From Streptomyces mayonensis (GTDB lineage Bacteria > Actinomycetota > Actinomycetes > Streptomycetales > Streptomycetaceae), in the NCBI RefSeq assembly GCF_018982965.1, contig NZ_JACBYP010000020.1, forward strand, positions 28,821 to 92,820: a stretch of 64,000 nt of DNA, written 5' to 3'. Each line of letters begins with the position of its first letter. Position 1 is the stretch's first letter. Below the pieces are notes generated by a model. It saw only the letters and a list, made by a program, of their open reading frames with translations, ran no database searches and was not told the DNA's origin. A program made the translations under genes and the position numbers. Below, one piece after another: positions 41,206 to 51,407 of this stretch.

Positions 41206-41600
41206 GGGGCCACGACCGCGAGGGCCTCGATCTCCATCAGGAACTCCGGCCGCACCAGCGCGCCCACCTGCACCGCCGAGGCGGCCGGCAGCCGGTCGTC
41301 GGGTATGTGCTCGGCGCGGGCCGCGCGGATCGCGCCCAGGTGCGCCATGTCGGTGACGAAGAAGGTCAGCTTCACCACGTCGTCGAAGGTCGCCCCGGCC
41401 GAGGCCAGGCACCGGCGCAGGTTCTCGAAGACCTGGCGGGCCTGGGCCGCCGCGTCGACCTCGCCGACCACCCCGCCGTCCGCGTCCAGGGCGAGCTGCC
41501 CCGAGACGGCCACGAACCGCCCGGTGCCCAGCACGACATGGCTGTACTGCGCGGCGGGCGCGACGCCCTCGGGGGCGGTGATCCTGGTCAGCTCACTCAT
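41202..41600 (-). CDS. RidA/YjgF-family protein
   Basis: A 132-residue RidA-superfamily trimer-forming protein. GRFVAVSGQLALDADGGVV, QARQVFENLRRCLASAGATFDDVVKLTFFVTDM and PAASAVQVGALVRPEFLMEIEALAVV match the family. True RidA enzymes deaminate reactive 2-aminoacrylate-type imines using an Arg in the strand before the C-terminus; here the equivalent reads ALVRPEFLMEIEA, with an Arg present. It precedes the GNAT gene with a four-base overlap. Assignment to RidA rather than another Rid subgroup is uncertain. Confidence 0.87.
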   Translation of the reverse strand: MSELTRITAPEGVAPAAQYSHVVLGTGRFVAVSGQLALDADGGVVGEVDAAAQARQVFENLRRCLASAGATFDDVVKLTFFVTDMAHLGAIRAARAEHIPDDRLPAASAVQVGALVRPEFLMEIEALAVVAP

Positions 41601-41659
41601 GCGTCCATCGTGGACCACGGCACTGACAACCCCCCCGCGGGTGCGGGGGAGCCGGGCGG

Positions 41660-43279
<1,620 letters not shown>

Positions 43280-43396
43280 GGCGTTCTCCCAGGGCTCCCG
43301 GCACGGCACGGCGAGGCTGCGGTCCGCGCGGGGCGCGGTCCTCGCCGGATCGTCCCGGGCAGCACCTTCCGGAGAACGCGATCGGTCGATTGTTGA

Positions 43397-43439
43397 CCCA
43401 ATTGGGCCGGGAGATGCCCTCCAATGCTCCCCAATTGGC
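43397..43439. promoter_or_regulatory. Pair of CCAATTGG palindromes upstream of the aminopeptidase
   Basis: CCCAATTGGG (43397-43406) and CCCAATTGGC (43430-43439) are spaced 33 bases, about three helical turns, 118-160 bases upstream of the aminopeptidase start. Possible operator pair. Confidence 0.35.
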
Positions 43440-43467
43440 ACCAGTCGCTCTCAGCGCGCCTATGCGT

Positions 43468-43512
43468 GAGCACGGCCTATATGAGCACGGCCTATATGAG
43501 TACGGCCTATAT
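43468..43512. repeat. Three 15-bp tandem repeats at the end of the radical SAM gene
   Basis: Units GAGCACGGCCTATAT, with one change in the third copy, start at 43468, 43483 and 43498 and cover the stop codon (43507-43509) of the radical SAM gene and its 3' flank. Confidence 0.9.
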
Positions 43513-44571
43513 GAGCGACAGCTGGACCGGCCCGGTGCCCGCCCGTCCGGCCTGTTCCGGCGTCGGCGGCTGCTCCGGTGTCCGCGGCTCGGTGATCCGG
43601 CGGGGCATGCCCGCGCGCGTGGGGCCGATGCCGTACTCGCGGGCCAGGTCGTGCACCTGGCGCGTGATCCGGCGCTGGTACCACTTCGGGGCGTAGGCGC
43701 CCTCCGCGTACAGCCGCTCGTATCGGCGTACCAGGTGCGGGTGGTGCCGCGCGAGCCAGGCCATGAACCACTCCCGGGCGCCCGGCCGCAGGTGCAGCAC
43801 CAGTGGCGTCACCGAGGTGGCCCCCGCGGCGGCGATCGCGCGGACGGTGGCCCTGAGCTGGGCGGGCTCGTCGCCGAGGAACGGGACGACCGGCGCCATC
43901 AGCACGCCGCAGCCGATGCCGCGCTCGCCCAGGGCGCGCACGACCTCCAGCCGGCGCTCCGGTGCGGGCGTGCCCGGCTCCACGGTGCGCCACAGCTGCG
44001 CGTCGGTGAAGCCGACCGACACCGAGATGCCCACGTCCGTCACCCGCGCCGCCCGCGTGAGCAGGTCCAGGTCGCGCAGGACCAGCGTGCCCTTGGTGAG
44101 AATCGAGAACGGGTTGGCGCGCTCGGTGAGCGCCTCGATGATGCCCGGCATCAGCCGGTAGTGGCCCTCCGCACGCTGGTAGCAGTCGACGTTGGTGCCC
44201 ATCGCCACGTGCTCGCCCTGCCAGCGGCGCGAGGCCAGTTGGCGGCGCAGCAGCTCCGGCGCGTTCACCTTGACGACGATCTGGGAGTCGAAGCCGAGTC
44301 CCGTGTCGAGGTCCAGATAGCTGTGCGTCTTGCGCGCGAAGCAGTACACACACGCGTGCGAGCAACCCCGGTAGGGGTTCACCGTCCATTCGAACGGCAT
44401 GCGGGACGCCCCCGGCACGCGGTTGAGGATCGAGCGGGCCCGCACCTCGTGGAAGGTGATGCCTGCGAACTCGGGCGTGTCGAAGGTACGGGTGGTCACC
44501 GCGTCCGCGCCGAACAGCGCGGGGTCGGCGGCCCGGGCGTGGTCGGAGTCCGTGAGGTTCTCCCAGCGCAT
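43507..44571 (-). CDS. SplB/Rv2578c-like radical SAM protein
   Basis: A 354-residue radical SAM protein. The cluster motif is CxxxCxxC in NPYRGCSHACVYCFARKTH, followed by LDTGLGFDSQIVVKVNAPELL and the core barrel segments VAMGTNVDCYQ and FSILTKGTLVLRDLDLL. This is the COG1533 (spore photoproduct lyase-like, DNA-repair photolyase) group, called the Rv2578c family in mycobacteria. The reaction is not established. ATG 44571 follows GAGGAGG. A GAAC-N4-GTTC site overlaps the expected promoter (44605-44616), pointing to LexA/SOS control. The 3' end overlaps a 15-bp tandem repeat. Confidence 0.88.
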   Translation of the reverse strand: MRWENLTDSDHARAADPALFGADAVTTRTFDTPEFAGITFHEVRARSILNRVPGASRMPFEWTVNPYRGCSHACVYCFARKTHSYLDLDTGLGFDSQIVVKVNAPELLRRQLASRRWQGEHVAMGTNVDCYQRAEGHYRLMPGIIEALTERANPFSILTKGTLVLRDLDLLTRAARVTDVGISVSVGFTDAQLWRTVEPGTPAPERRLEVVRALGERGIGCGVLMAPVVPFLGDEPAQLRATVRAIAAAGATSVTPLVLHLRPGAREWFMAWLARHHPHLVRRYERLYAEGAYAPKWYQRRITRQVHDLAREYGIGPTRAGMPRRITEPRTPEQPPTPEQAGRAGTGPVQLSLI

Positions 44572-44598
44572 TGACGCCTCCTCGGTAGCACTGCCCAC

Positions 44599-44616
44599 AC
44601 ATTAGAACACTTGTTC
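44599..44616 (-). promoter_or_regulatory. SOS-box-like site overlapping the promoter of the radical SAM gene
   Basis: GAAC-ACTT-GTTC (44605-44616) matches the core of actinobacterial LexA boxes. On the minus strand it is directly followed by TAATGT (44604-44599), a probable -10, 28 bases upstream of the ATG. Binding here would block transcription. No -35 is obvious. Confidence 0.65.
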
Positions 44617-44730
44617 CCTTGATCGTGCGGGTGAGTCGCACGGGGCCGCTTCACGCCCCCGGATTTGGCGGCGTGGCGGCGGGGTGGTTGGCTTGCCCCG
44701 ACCCCGAGAACCAGGCCCTGGAGGGACCCG

Positions 44731-45174
44731 ATGGCGCAGGTCGAGGCGGAGACGGAACGGATCGTCGCGGCGGACGCGGAGACCGTGTTCGACACCCTTG
44801 CCGACTACAGCGGCACCCGCGAGAAGCTGCTGCCCGAGCACTTCAGCGAGTACGAGGTCCGCGAGGGCGGTGACGGCGAGGGCACCCTCGTCCACTGGAA
44901 GCTCCAGGCCACCAGCAAGCGCGTGCGCGACTGCCTGCTGGAGGTGACCGAACCGGCCGACGGCGAGCTGGTCGAGAAGGACCGCAACTCGTCCATGGTC
45001 ACCACCTGGCGGGTCGTCCCGGCGGGCGAGGGCAAGGCCCGGGTCTCCGTCCACACCGCCTGGCAGGGGGCCGGCGGCGTCGGCGGCTTCTTCGAGAAGA
45101 CCTTCGCGCCCAAGGGGCTGGCCCGGATCTACGACGCCGTGCTCACCAAGCTCGCCGCCGAGGTCGAGAAGTAG
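44731..45174 (+). CDS. SRPBCC-family protein
   Basis: A 147-residue START/SRPBCC-fold protein (polyketide cyclase/dehydrase or lipid-transport-like). The N-terminal AETERIVAADAETVFDTLADYSG is the typical first strand and helix, and the long C-terminal helix KGLARIYDAVLTKLAAEVEK closes the ligand cavity. No catalytic residues specific to a subgroup are evident. ATG 44731 has GGAGGG five bases upstream. It is divergent from the radical SAM gene with the SOS-like box in between, so DNA damage might also influence it; this is positional inference only. Confidence 0.82.
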   Translation: MAQVEAETERIVAADAETVFDTLADYSGTREKLLPEHFSEYEVREGGDGEGTLVHWKLQATSKRVRDCLLEVTEPADGELVEKDRNSSMVTTWRVVPAGEGKARVSVHTAWQGAGGVGGFFEKTFAPKGLARIYDAVLTKLAAEVEK

Positions 45175-45263
45175 CCGTTTCCGCCAAGAGGCAGGCGTGG
45201 GGCGGCCGTTGGCCGCCTCACCGGTTCGAGTGATCTCCGTACGAACCTGCCGCGTTTCCGTAA

Positions 45264-45322
45264 CTCATCGCACTTGTTCGCAGTTGTCGCCTCAGGCGGC
45301 AAATGTGAGCAAGTGTGACGAG
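45264..45322 (+). promoter_or_regulatory. Long imperfect inverted repeat next to the MFS-fusion start
   Basis: Two 28-base arms (45264-45291, 45295-45322) with a three-base loop; 22 positions pair exactly and in RNA several mismatches are G-U. The inner 21 bp form the best part (CACTTG at one end, GGCGGC at the loop). The right arm ends on the AGGGGAG ribosome-binding site (45321-45327), so it may be an operator or an RNA hairpin affecting translation of the gene at 45334. Confidence 0.65.
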
Positions 45323-45333
45323 GGGAGCGGTAC

Positions 45334-47826
45334 GTGGGCGGGACCACTCTGGTGCAGGACCCGGTGCGGGAGCCGGTGCAGGACACGGTGCGGGACCAAC
45401 CGGTCGCCGCGGCCGACGTACCCCGGACGTCCCAGGCACCCCCCGGACCACCCGCCCCCGAACCGGAGGCGACGGCCGGGCTGAGCCCGCGCCGGGTGCG
45501 GCTGGTCTTCGTCGGGCTGATGCTGGCGCTGCTGCTCGCGGCCCTCGAGCAGATGATCGTCGCCACGGCACTGCCCAAGATCGTCGGCGAGCTGCACGGC
45601 CTGGACAAGATGTCCTGGGCGATCACCGCCTACCTGCTCACCTCCACCGTCGGCCTGCCGATCTACGGCAAGCTCGGCGACCTCTTCGGGCGCAAGGGCG
45701 TCTTCCAGTTCGCCATCCTGGTCTTCGTCGTCGGCTCGGCGCTCGCCGGGCGCGCGCAGACCATGGACCAGCTGATCGCCTTCCGCGCGGTGCAGGGTGT
45801 CGGCGCGGGCGGCCTGATGATCGGTGTGCAGGCGATCATCGCGGACATCGTGCCGCCCCGGGAGCGCGGCCGCTTCATGGGACTGATCGGCGCCGCCTTC
45901 GGGCTCGCCTCCGTCGCGGGCCCCCTGCTGGGCGGCTACTTCACCGACCACCTCTCCTGGCGCTGGTGCTTCTACATCAACGTGCCCTTCGGCCTCGTCA
46001 CCATGGCCGTCGTCGCCGTCGTCCTGAAGCTGCCCAGGCCGCGGGTCAAACCGCGCCTCGACATCCTGGGCGCGCTGCTGCTGGCCGCCGCCTCCACCTG
46101 CCTGGTGCTGCTCACCAGCTGGGGCGGCACCGAGTACGAGTGGGGCTCGGCGACCATCCTCGGCCTCGCCGCGGGCGCCGCCGGAGCCACGGTCCTCTTC
46201 CTGGTCGCCGAGCGCTTCGCACCCGAACCCCTGATCCCGCTGCGCCTGTTCCGGGACTCGGTCTTCAACGTCACGGGCCTGGTCGGCCTCGTCATCGGCG
46301 TCGCCCTGTTCGGTGCCGCCAGCTACCTGCCGACCTTCCTGCAGATGGTCGACGGCGCCAGCGCCACCGAGTCCGGCCTGCTGATGCTGCCGATGATGGG
46401 CGGCATCGTCGTCGCCTCGATCGTCTCCGGGCAGCTCATCAGCCGCACCGGGCACTACCGCGTCCACCCCGTCCTCGGCAGCGCCCTGTCCGTCGTCGGC
46501 ATGTGGCTGCTCTCCCGGCTGGACATCGACACGCCCCGGCTGCACTACAGCATCTGGATGGCCGTCCTGGGCGCCGGCATCGGCATGGTGATGCCGGTCC
46601 TGGTCCTCGCCGTGCAGAACTCCGTGCGCCCCGCCGACCTGGGCACGGCCACCAGCGCCAACAACTACTTCCGCCAGATCGGCGGGAGTGTCGGCGCGGC
46701 CGTCTTCGGCACCCTCTTCGCGGGCCGCCTCACCGACGCCCTCGCCGACCGGGTCCCCGCCGAGGCCGGAGCCGGGCTCCCCGACGCCGAGGCCATCACC
46801 CCGCAGCTCGTCCACTCCCTGCCCCCGGCACTGCGCGACGCCTACATCGGGGCCTACGCCGACGCCATGCCGCGGATCTTCCTCTACCTGGTGCCGGTGC
46901 TCGTCCTCGGGCTCGTCATCGCCCTCTTCCTCAAGGAGAAACCACTGGTGTCCCACCACGCCCCCGTCACCGAGCCGGAGACCGCACAGGCCGGCCGGCC
47001 CGCCCACTCGGCGGCGCCCGCGGCACAGGCGGCCGCCCAGGTCCCGCCGGCCCGCTCGCCCTACGCCGCGGGCATCCCCGTCTGCGGCACGGTGCAGCAC
47101 CCCGACGGCACCGTCGTGCCCCGCGCGGCGCTCACCCTCATCGACGTCGGCGGCCAGCAGATCGGCCGGGGCGCCAGCGGCGACGACGGGCGGTACGCGC
47201 TGGCCACGCCCGGCGCCGGAGCGTACGTCATGATCGCCGCAGCGGGCGGCCACCAGCCGCAGGCGGTCTCCGTGACCGTCGGGGAACGCCCGGTCGAACT
47301 GGACGTCGTCCTCGGCGGCGCCGGACGCCTGGCGGGCAGCGTGCTGACCGCCGACGGCAGCCCCGTGCGCGACGCGATCGTCACCCTCACCAACGTCCAC
47401 GGCGAAGTCGTCTCCACCACCCGCAGCGGACGCGAGGGCGGCTACGTCATCACCGAGCTGGTGGCCGGCGAGTACACCCTCGCCGCCAGCGCCCCCGCCT
47501 TCCGTCCGGCCGCCCTGCCCGTCAGCGTCCAGGCCGCCCGGGAGACCCGCCAGGACGTCGAGCTGGCCGGCGGCGCCGTGCTGCGCGGCACGGTGCGGGC
47601 CGGCGGCGGGCGGGTCGTGGAGGACGCGCGCGTGACGCTGCTCGACGCGGCCGGAAACGTGGTGGACACCCTGACCACCGGACCCGACGGCACCTTCCGC
47701 TTCGTCGACCTGTCGTCCGGCGAGTACACCGTCATCGCGGCCGGATACCCGCCCGTCGCCACCGTCCTCCAGGTGGCCGGCGGCGGCCGCACGGAGCGCG
47801 ACCTGCAGCTCGGACACGAGGACTGA
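45334..47826 (+). CDS. MFS exporter (DHA2/EmrB type) fused to three carboxypeptidase-regulatory-like repeats
   Basis: An 830-residue fusion. After a Pro-rich N-terminus (1-50), residues ~55-533 are a 14-helix DHA2 drug:H+ antiporter: [32 protein letters not shown] (loop 2-3), [19 protein letters not shown] (motif C region). An Ala/Pro linker (~535-578) joins three ~83-residue beta-sandwich repeats (about 581-662, 663-746, 747-830), each with GxVxxxDGxxVxxAxVTLxD and GxYxxxxLxxGEYTLxAxA, the CarboxypepD_reg pattern. Standard exporters end after the helices. With 14 helices the tail should be cytosolic, unusual for this domain. GTG 45334 follows AGGGGAG and a long inverted repeat. A 12-bp hairpin follows the stop. 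Confidence 0.9.
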   Translation: MGGTTLVQDPVREPVQDTVRDQPVAAADVPRTSQAPPGPPAPEPEATAGLSPRRVRLVFVGLMLALLLAALEQMIVATALPKIVGELHGLDKMSWAITAYLLTSTVGLPIYGKLGDLFGRKGVFQFAILVFVVGSALAGRAQTMDQLIAFRAVQGVGAGGLMIGVQAIIADIVPPRERGRFMGLIGAAFGLASVAGPLLGGYFTDHLSWRWCFYINVPFGLVTMAVVAVVLKLPRPRVKPRLDILGALLLAAASTCLVLLTSWGGTEYEWGSATILGLAAGAAGATVLFLVAERFAPEPLIPLRLFRDSVFNVTGLVGLVIGVALFGAASYLPTFLQMVDGASATESGLLMLPMMGGIVVASIVSGQLISRTGHYRVHPVLGSALSVVGMWLLSRLDIDTPRLHYSIWMAVLGAGIGMVMPVLVLAVQNSVRPADLGTATSANNYFRQIGGSVGAAVFGTLFAGRLTDALADRVPAEAGAGLPDAEAITPQLVHSLPPALRDAYIGAYADAMPRIFLYLVPVLVLGLVIALFLKEKPLVSHHAPVTEPETAQAGRPAHSAAPAAQAAAQVPPARSPYAAGIPVCGTVQHPDGTVVPRAALTLIDVGGQQIGRGASGDDGRYALATPGAGAYVMIAAAGGHQPQAVSVTVGERPVELDVVLGGAGRLAGSVLTADGSPVRDAIVTLTNVHGEVVSTTRSGREGGYVITELVAGEYTLAASAPAFRPAALPVSVQAARETRQDVELAGGAVLRGTVRAGGGRVVEDARVTLLDAAGNVVDTLTTGPDGTFRFVDLSSGEYTVIAAGYPPVATVLQVAGGGRTERDLQLGHED

Positions 47827-47833
47827 GACCCCG

Positions 47834-47861
47834 GCACCGGCGCGCGTCGGCGCGCCGGTGC
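47834..47861. terminator. Terminator after the MFS fusion gene
   Basis: Perfect 12-bp stem with four-base loop (arms 47834-47845 and 47850-47861), eight bases beyond the stop. Confidence 0.8.
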
Positions 47862-47973
47862 GTTCGCGCGCCACCAATTCCCCCGTTGCCGCACATGGTC
47901 ACCCGGCACCGCCGTACGGTGGTGACCGGCTGCACAGATCTTGCGGAGCCGTGGGCAGAGAGGGCCTGACGCC

Positions 47974-50502
47974 ATGGACCATGGCACCGAGCGGGACACA
48001 CCTCCCGGCCGTCCGGCCGGACCCGGCGCGGTACCGGGCGACCCCGTGGCGGACCCGTTGTCGGACCCCGTGGCGGACCCTGTGGCCGGCCGCGTCCCGC
48101 TGGCCGTCGTCGTGGTGGACCGCGACGGACTGGTCTCACACTGGAGCCGGGGCGCCACACGGCTGTTCGGGCTGTCCAAGGAGGACGCGATCGGCCGGTC
48201 CGCGCCCGACCTGCTGCCCGTCTCCGGCGTACTTGCCGAGACCGGCACCGAGGACGACGACAGCGACCCGTACGACTCCTACGACGCGTACGACGGCCTC
48301 GGGCCCGGCCTGGAGTCCTCGCTGCACGGGCGGCTCTCCTACCCGGCGGCGGGCCGCGCCCGGCTGAGCGGCCCGGCCCCCGCCCGCGTCGACGTGCTCT
48401 GGTGGGCCTACCCCCTGGTGGGGCCCGGCCCGGAGCGGCTGCTCGTGCTGGCCGCCGACGCCGACGGGCTGCGGCGGGACCACGCCGACGACGGCACCGG
48501 GACGGCGACCGTCGAGCGCATCGCCCCCGGCTTCGCCCTGCACACCGACTTCCCCGGCGCCGACGAACTCGCCCGGCGCCTGCCCGAGATCCTGCCCAGC
48601 ATGAGCGTCGGCGAGAGCGCCCGCATCGTCGCCCAGGTACTCGAACTGGGCTACCCGGTCCTGGAGTTCAGCCAGAACGACCGGGTACCCGTGACCCCCG
48701 ACTGGGGTGTGCCCCGGCGGGCCGAGCGCCGGGCGCGCCGCGAACGGGCCGCGCGGGCCCGGGCGGCCGGCGAGCCGGTCCCCGACGACCTGCGCGGCGA
48801 GGCCGAGGACGCCGAGGACCTGGAGTACGCGGCGGTCCGGGAACGCCTGGAGTTCCTCAACGAGGTCAGCGGCGCCATCGGCACCTCGCTCGACCTCTCG
48901 CGGACCATCGTCGAGGTCAGCCGCGCCGTCGTCCCGCGCTTCACCGACGTCGCCGGCACCTACCTGCGCGAACAGGTCGTCGCGGGCGAGGGCTTCCCCG
49001 ACGGCGTGCCGGACACCACCACGATGTGGCACCGGGTCGCCCTGGAACACACCGACGAACCCGGCCGCTGGGACGACGTCGTGCCCGTGGGCGAGGCCAT
49101 GCCGTTTCCCGCGCACACGCCGTTCTTCCAGTGCATGACCAGCGGCGAACCGGTCCTGGTGCCCCGCATCACCGAGGAGATGGGCCACGCCATCGCCTCC
49201 CAGTTCGAGAAGCGGGACATCCGGCCGCTCATCACCGGCCGCTCGATGCTGCTCGTGCCCCTGAAGGCCCGGCACGTCGTCCTCGGCTTCATGATCCTGC
49301 TGCGCCACCCGGAGCGGCCCGTCTTCAACGACATGGACCGCGTCACCGGCGCCGAACTCGCCGCCCGCGCCGGGCTCGTGCTCGACAACGCCCGCATGTA
49401 CACGTACCAGGAGAACGTCGCCGAGACGCTCCAGGACAGCATGCTGCCGCACATCCCCGAGCACATGGCCGGCTGCGACATCGCGACCCGCTATCTGCCG
49501 GGCACCCTCCTCGGCCGGGTCGGCGGCGACTGGTTCGACTCGGTCAAGCTGCCCGGCGCCCGCACCGCCCTCGTCGTCGGCGACGTCATGGGCCACGGAC
49601 TCAACTCGGCCGCGATGATGGGCCAGTTGCGCACCGCCGTACAGACCATGGCCGGGCTCGACCTGCCGCCCGCCAGGCTCCTGCGCAACCTCGACGACCT
49701 CGCCCAGCGGCTCGGCGACACCTACCTCGCGACCTGCCTCTACGCCGTGTACGACCCGATCGCCGGGGAGCTCCACCTAGCCAACGCCGGTCACATCCCG
49801 CCGGTCCTGGTCCGCGCAGAGGACGGCGCGAGCGAGCTGATCGACCTGCCCACGGGGGCGCCGATCGGCGTCGGCGGGGTGCCCTTCGAGTCGGTACGGG
49901 TGCCGGTGGCACCCGGCGACCGGCTGGTGATGTGCACCGACGGCCTGGTGGAGGTGCGCGGCGAGGACATCGGTGTCGGGCTCGCCACGCTCTGCGAGTC
50001 CGCCGCCCACCCCGCCGCGTCCATGGACGGCGCCTGCGACACCATCATCCGCGCGCTGGGCACCCGCGGCGGCCGCAAGGACGACGTCGCCCTGCTGATG
50101 GCGCGGCTCAACGGCATCGAGCCGGACGCCGTCGCCGAGTGGCGCCTGGCCCGCGACCCCGCCGAGGTCGGCCGGGCCCGCGCGGCGGTCCGCGAACAGC
50201 TCCACGACTGGGGGCTGCCCGGGCCGGCCGCTCCCGCCGAGCTGATGGTCAGCGAACTCGTCACCAACGCCGTACGGCACTCCCACGCCCGCCCCGTCGC
50301 ACTGCGCCTGGTGCGCGCCGACACGCTGCTGTGCGAGGTGGACGACGACGACCACGAACTGCCCACGCTCAGGAGCGCGGGTCCCGAGGACGAGACGGGG
50401 CGCGGACTGCGCGTCGTCAGCACCCTCGCCCGCGAGTGGGGCACGAGCCGCACCGAGGCGGGCAAGACCGTCTGGTTCGAGCTGACCCTGCCCCGCCGCT
50501 GA
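47974..50502 (+). CDS. SpoIIE-type PP2C phosphatase with PAS, GAF and HATPase domains
   Basis: An 842-residue cytosolic signalling protein. After a repetitive DPVADP-rich N-terminus, a PAS-like domain (~42-165, AVVVVDRDGLVSHWSRGATRLFG) is followed by a Streptomyces-typical linker, a GAF domain (~287-470), a PP2C/SpoIIE phosphatase (~480-700: GGDWFDSVKL, GDVMGHG, NAGHIPP, TDGLVE, DDVALLM, all metal-binding Asp residues present) and an RsbW-like HATPase (~727-842: ELMVSELVTNAVRHS N-box, DETGRGLRVV G-box). Such proteins control anti-sigma/anti-anti-sigma switches by dephosphorylation and phosphorylation. No STAS antagonist is next to it. ATG 47974 is weakly supported by AGAGAGGG. Confidence 0.93.
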   Translation: MDHGTERDTPPGRPAGPGAVPGDPVADPLSDPVADPVAGRVPLAVVVVDRDGLVSHWSRGATRLFGLSKEDAIGRSAPDLLPVSGVLAETGTEDDDSDPYDSYDAYDGLGPGLESSLHGRLSYPAAGRARLSGPAPARVDVLWWAYPLVGPGPERLLVLAADADGLRRDHADDGTGTATVERIAPGFALHTDFPGADELARRLPEILPSMSVGESARIVAQVLELGYPVLEFSQNDRVPVTPDWGVPRRAERRARRERAARARAAGEPVPDDLRGEAEDAEDLEYAAVRERLEFLNEVSGAIGTSLDLSRTIVEVSRAVVPRFTDVAGTYLREQVVAGEGFPDGVPDTTTMWHRVALEHTDEPGRWDDVVPVGEAMPFPAHTPFFQCMTSGEPVLVPRITEEMGHAIASQFEKRDIRPLITGRSMLLVPLKARHVVLGFMILLRHPERPVFNDMDRVTGAELAARAGLVLDNARMYTYQENVAETLQDSMLPHIPEHMAGCDIATRYLPGTLLGRVGGDWFDSVKLPGARTALVVGDVMGHGLNSAAMMGQLRTAVQTMAGLDLPPARLLRNLDDLAQRLGDTYLATCLYAVYDPIAGELHLANAGHIPPVLVRAEDGASELIDLPTGAPIGVGGVPFESVRVPVAPGDRLVMCTDGLVEVRGEDIGVGLATLCESAAHPAASMDGACDTIIRALGTRGGRKDDVALLMARLNGIEPDAVAEWRLARDPAEVGRARAAVREQLHDWGLPGPAAPAELMVSELVTNAVRHSHARPVALRLVRADTLLCEVDDDDHELPTLRSAGPEDETGRGLRVVSTLAREWGTSRTEAGKTVWFELTLPRR

Positions 50503-50668
50503 GCCGCCCCGCTGCCCACCGACGTGCCGCGTCGCCACCGGGAGCGCACTGTTCGCACGTCCGGTGAAGGAATGCGCCGGGCGCTTGTGGCCGTGCGCGG
50601 GGCGCGGTACACCGTACGGGTCCGTCGGCGTCGACGGGCTCGTACGTCGTCGCACCTGGGGAGCGGGC

Positions 50669-51394
50669 ATGAGCGTGACGAGTCGGTACCGGAACGCCTG
50701 GGAGAGCTTCTGGAACGAGGCTCCCGACGACCGGGGGGCGGTGTTCTGGGACGCCGAGCCGACGCTGACCGCCGGCCGCCACCTCGCCCACTTCGAGCCG
50801 CACCTGACCGACCCCGCCCTGCCGTTGATCGACCTCGGCTGCGGAAACGGCACCCAGACCCGCTACTTCGCCGAGCGCTTCCCGCACGTCCTCGGTGCCG
50901 ACCTCTCCGCGGCCGCCCTCGACAGCGCCCGCCGGGCCGACCCCGCCGGCCGGGCCGCCTACCGGCAGCTGGACGCCGCCGACAAGGCCGAGGCGGAGAC
51001 CCTGCACGCGGAGCTGGGCGACGCCAACGTCTATGTCCGCGGCGTCCTGCACCAGTGCGAGCCCGACGACCGCCAGCCGCTGGCCGACGGCGTCGCCGCG
51101 CTCCTCGGCGCACACGGCCGGGCCTTCCTGGTCGAGCCCGCCCAGTCCGCCAAGACCGTGCTGTCCGGCCTGGCGCAGGGCCCCGGCGGCCCGCCCGCCA
51201 AACTCGCCCCCGTCCTGCGCCACGGGCTGACGCCCGCCGCGGTGCCCGACGAGGCGGTGCCGGAACACCTGCGCGCGGCCGGGCTCACGGTCCTGGCGAG
51301 CGGCGAACTCCCCCTGTTCACCACGGAGTACACACCGGACGGCACCCGCGTCGAGCTGCCGTCGACGTGGGTGGTGGCGGGGCGAACGGCTTAG
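50669..51394 (+). CDS. Class I SAM-dependent methyltransferase
   Basis: A 241-residue Rossmann-type methyltransferase. The SAM-binding motif I is LPLIDLGCGNGTQTRYFAERF with GADLSAAALDSARR as motif II. YVRGVLHQCEPDDRQPLADGVAALLGAHGRAFLVEPA covers motif III. The N-terminus YRNAWESFWNEAPDDRGAVFWDAEP is a recognisable but uncharacterised group. Substrate unknown. ATG 50669 has GGGGAG five bases upstream. It is convergent with the PIG-L gene (13-base gap). Confidence 0.85.
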   Translation: MSVTSRYRNAWESFWNEAPDDRGAVFWDAEPTLTAGRHLAHFEPHLTDPALPLIDLGCGNGTQTRYFAERFPHVLGADLSAAALDSARRADPAGRAAYRQLDAADKAEAETLHAELGDANVYVRGVLHQCEPDDRQPLADGVAALLGAHGRAFLVEPAQSAKTVLSGLAQGPGGPPAKLAPVLRHGLTPAAVPDEAVPEHLRAAGLTVLASGELPLFTTEYTPDGTRVELPSTWVVAGRTA

Positions 51395-51407
51395 GACGGC
51401 GCCCGGG

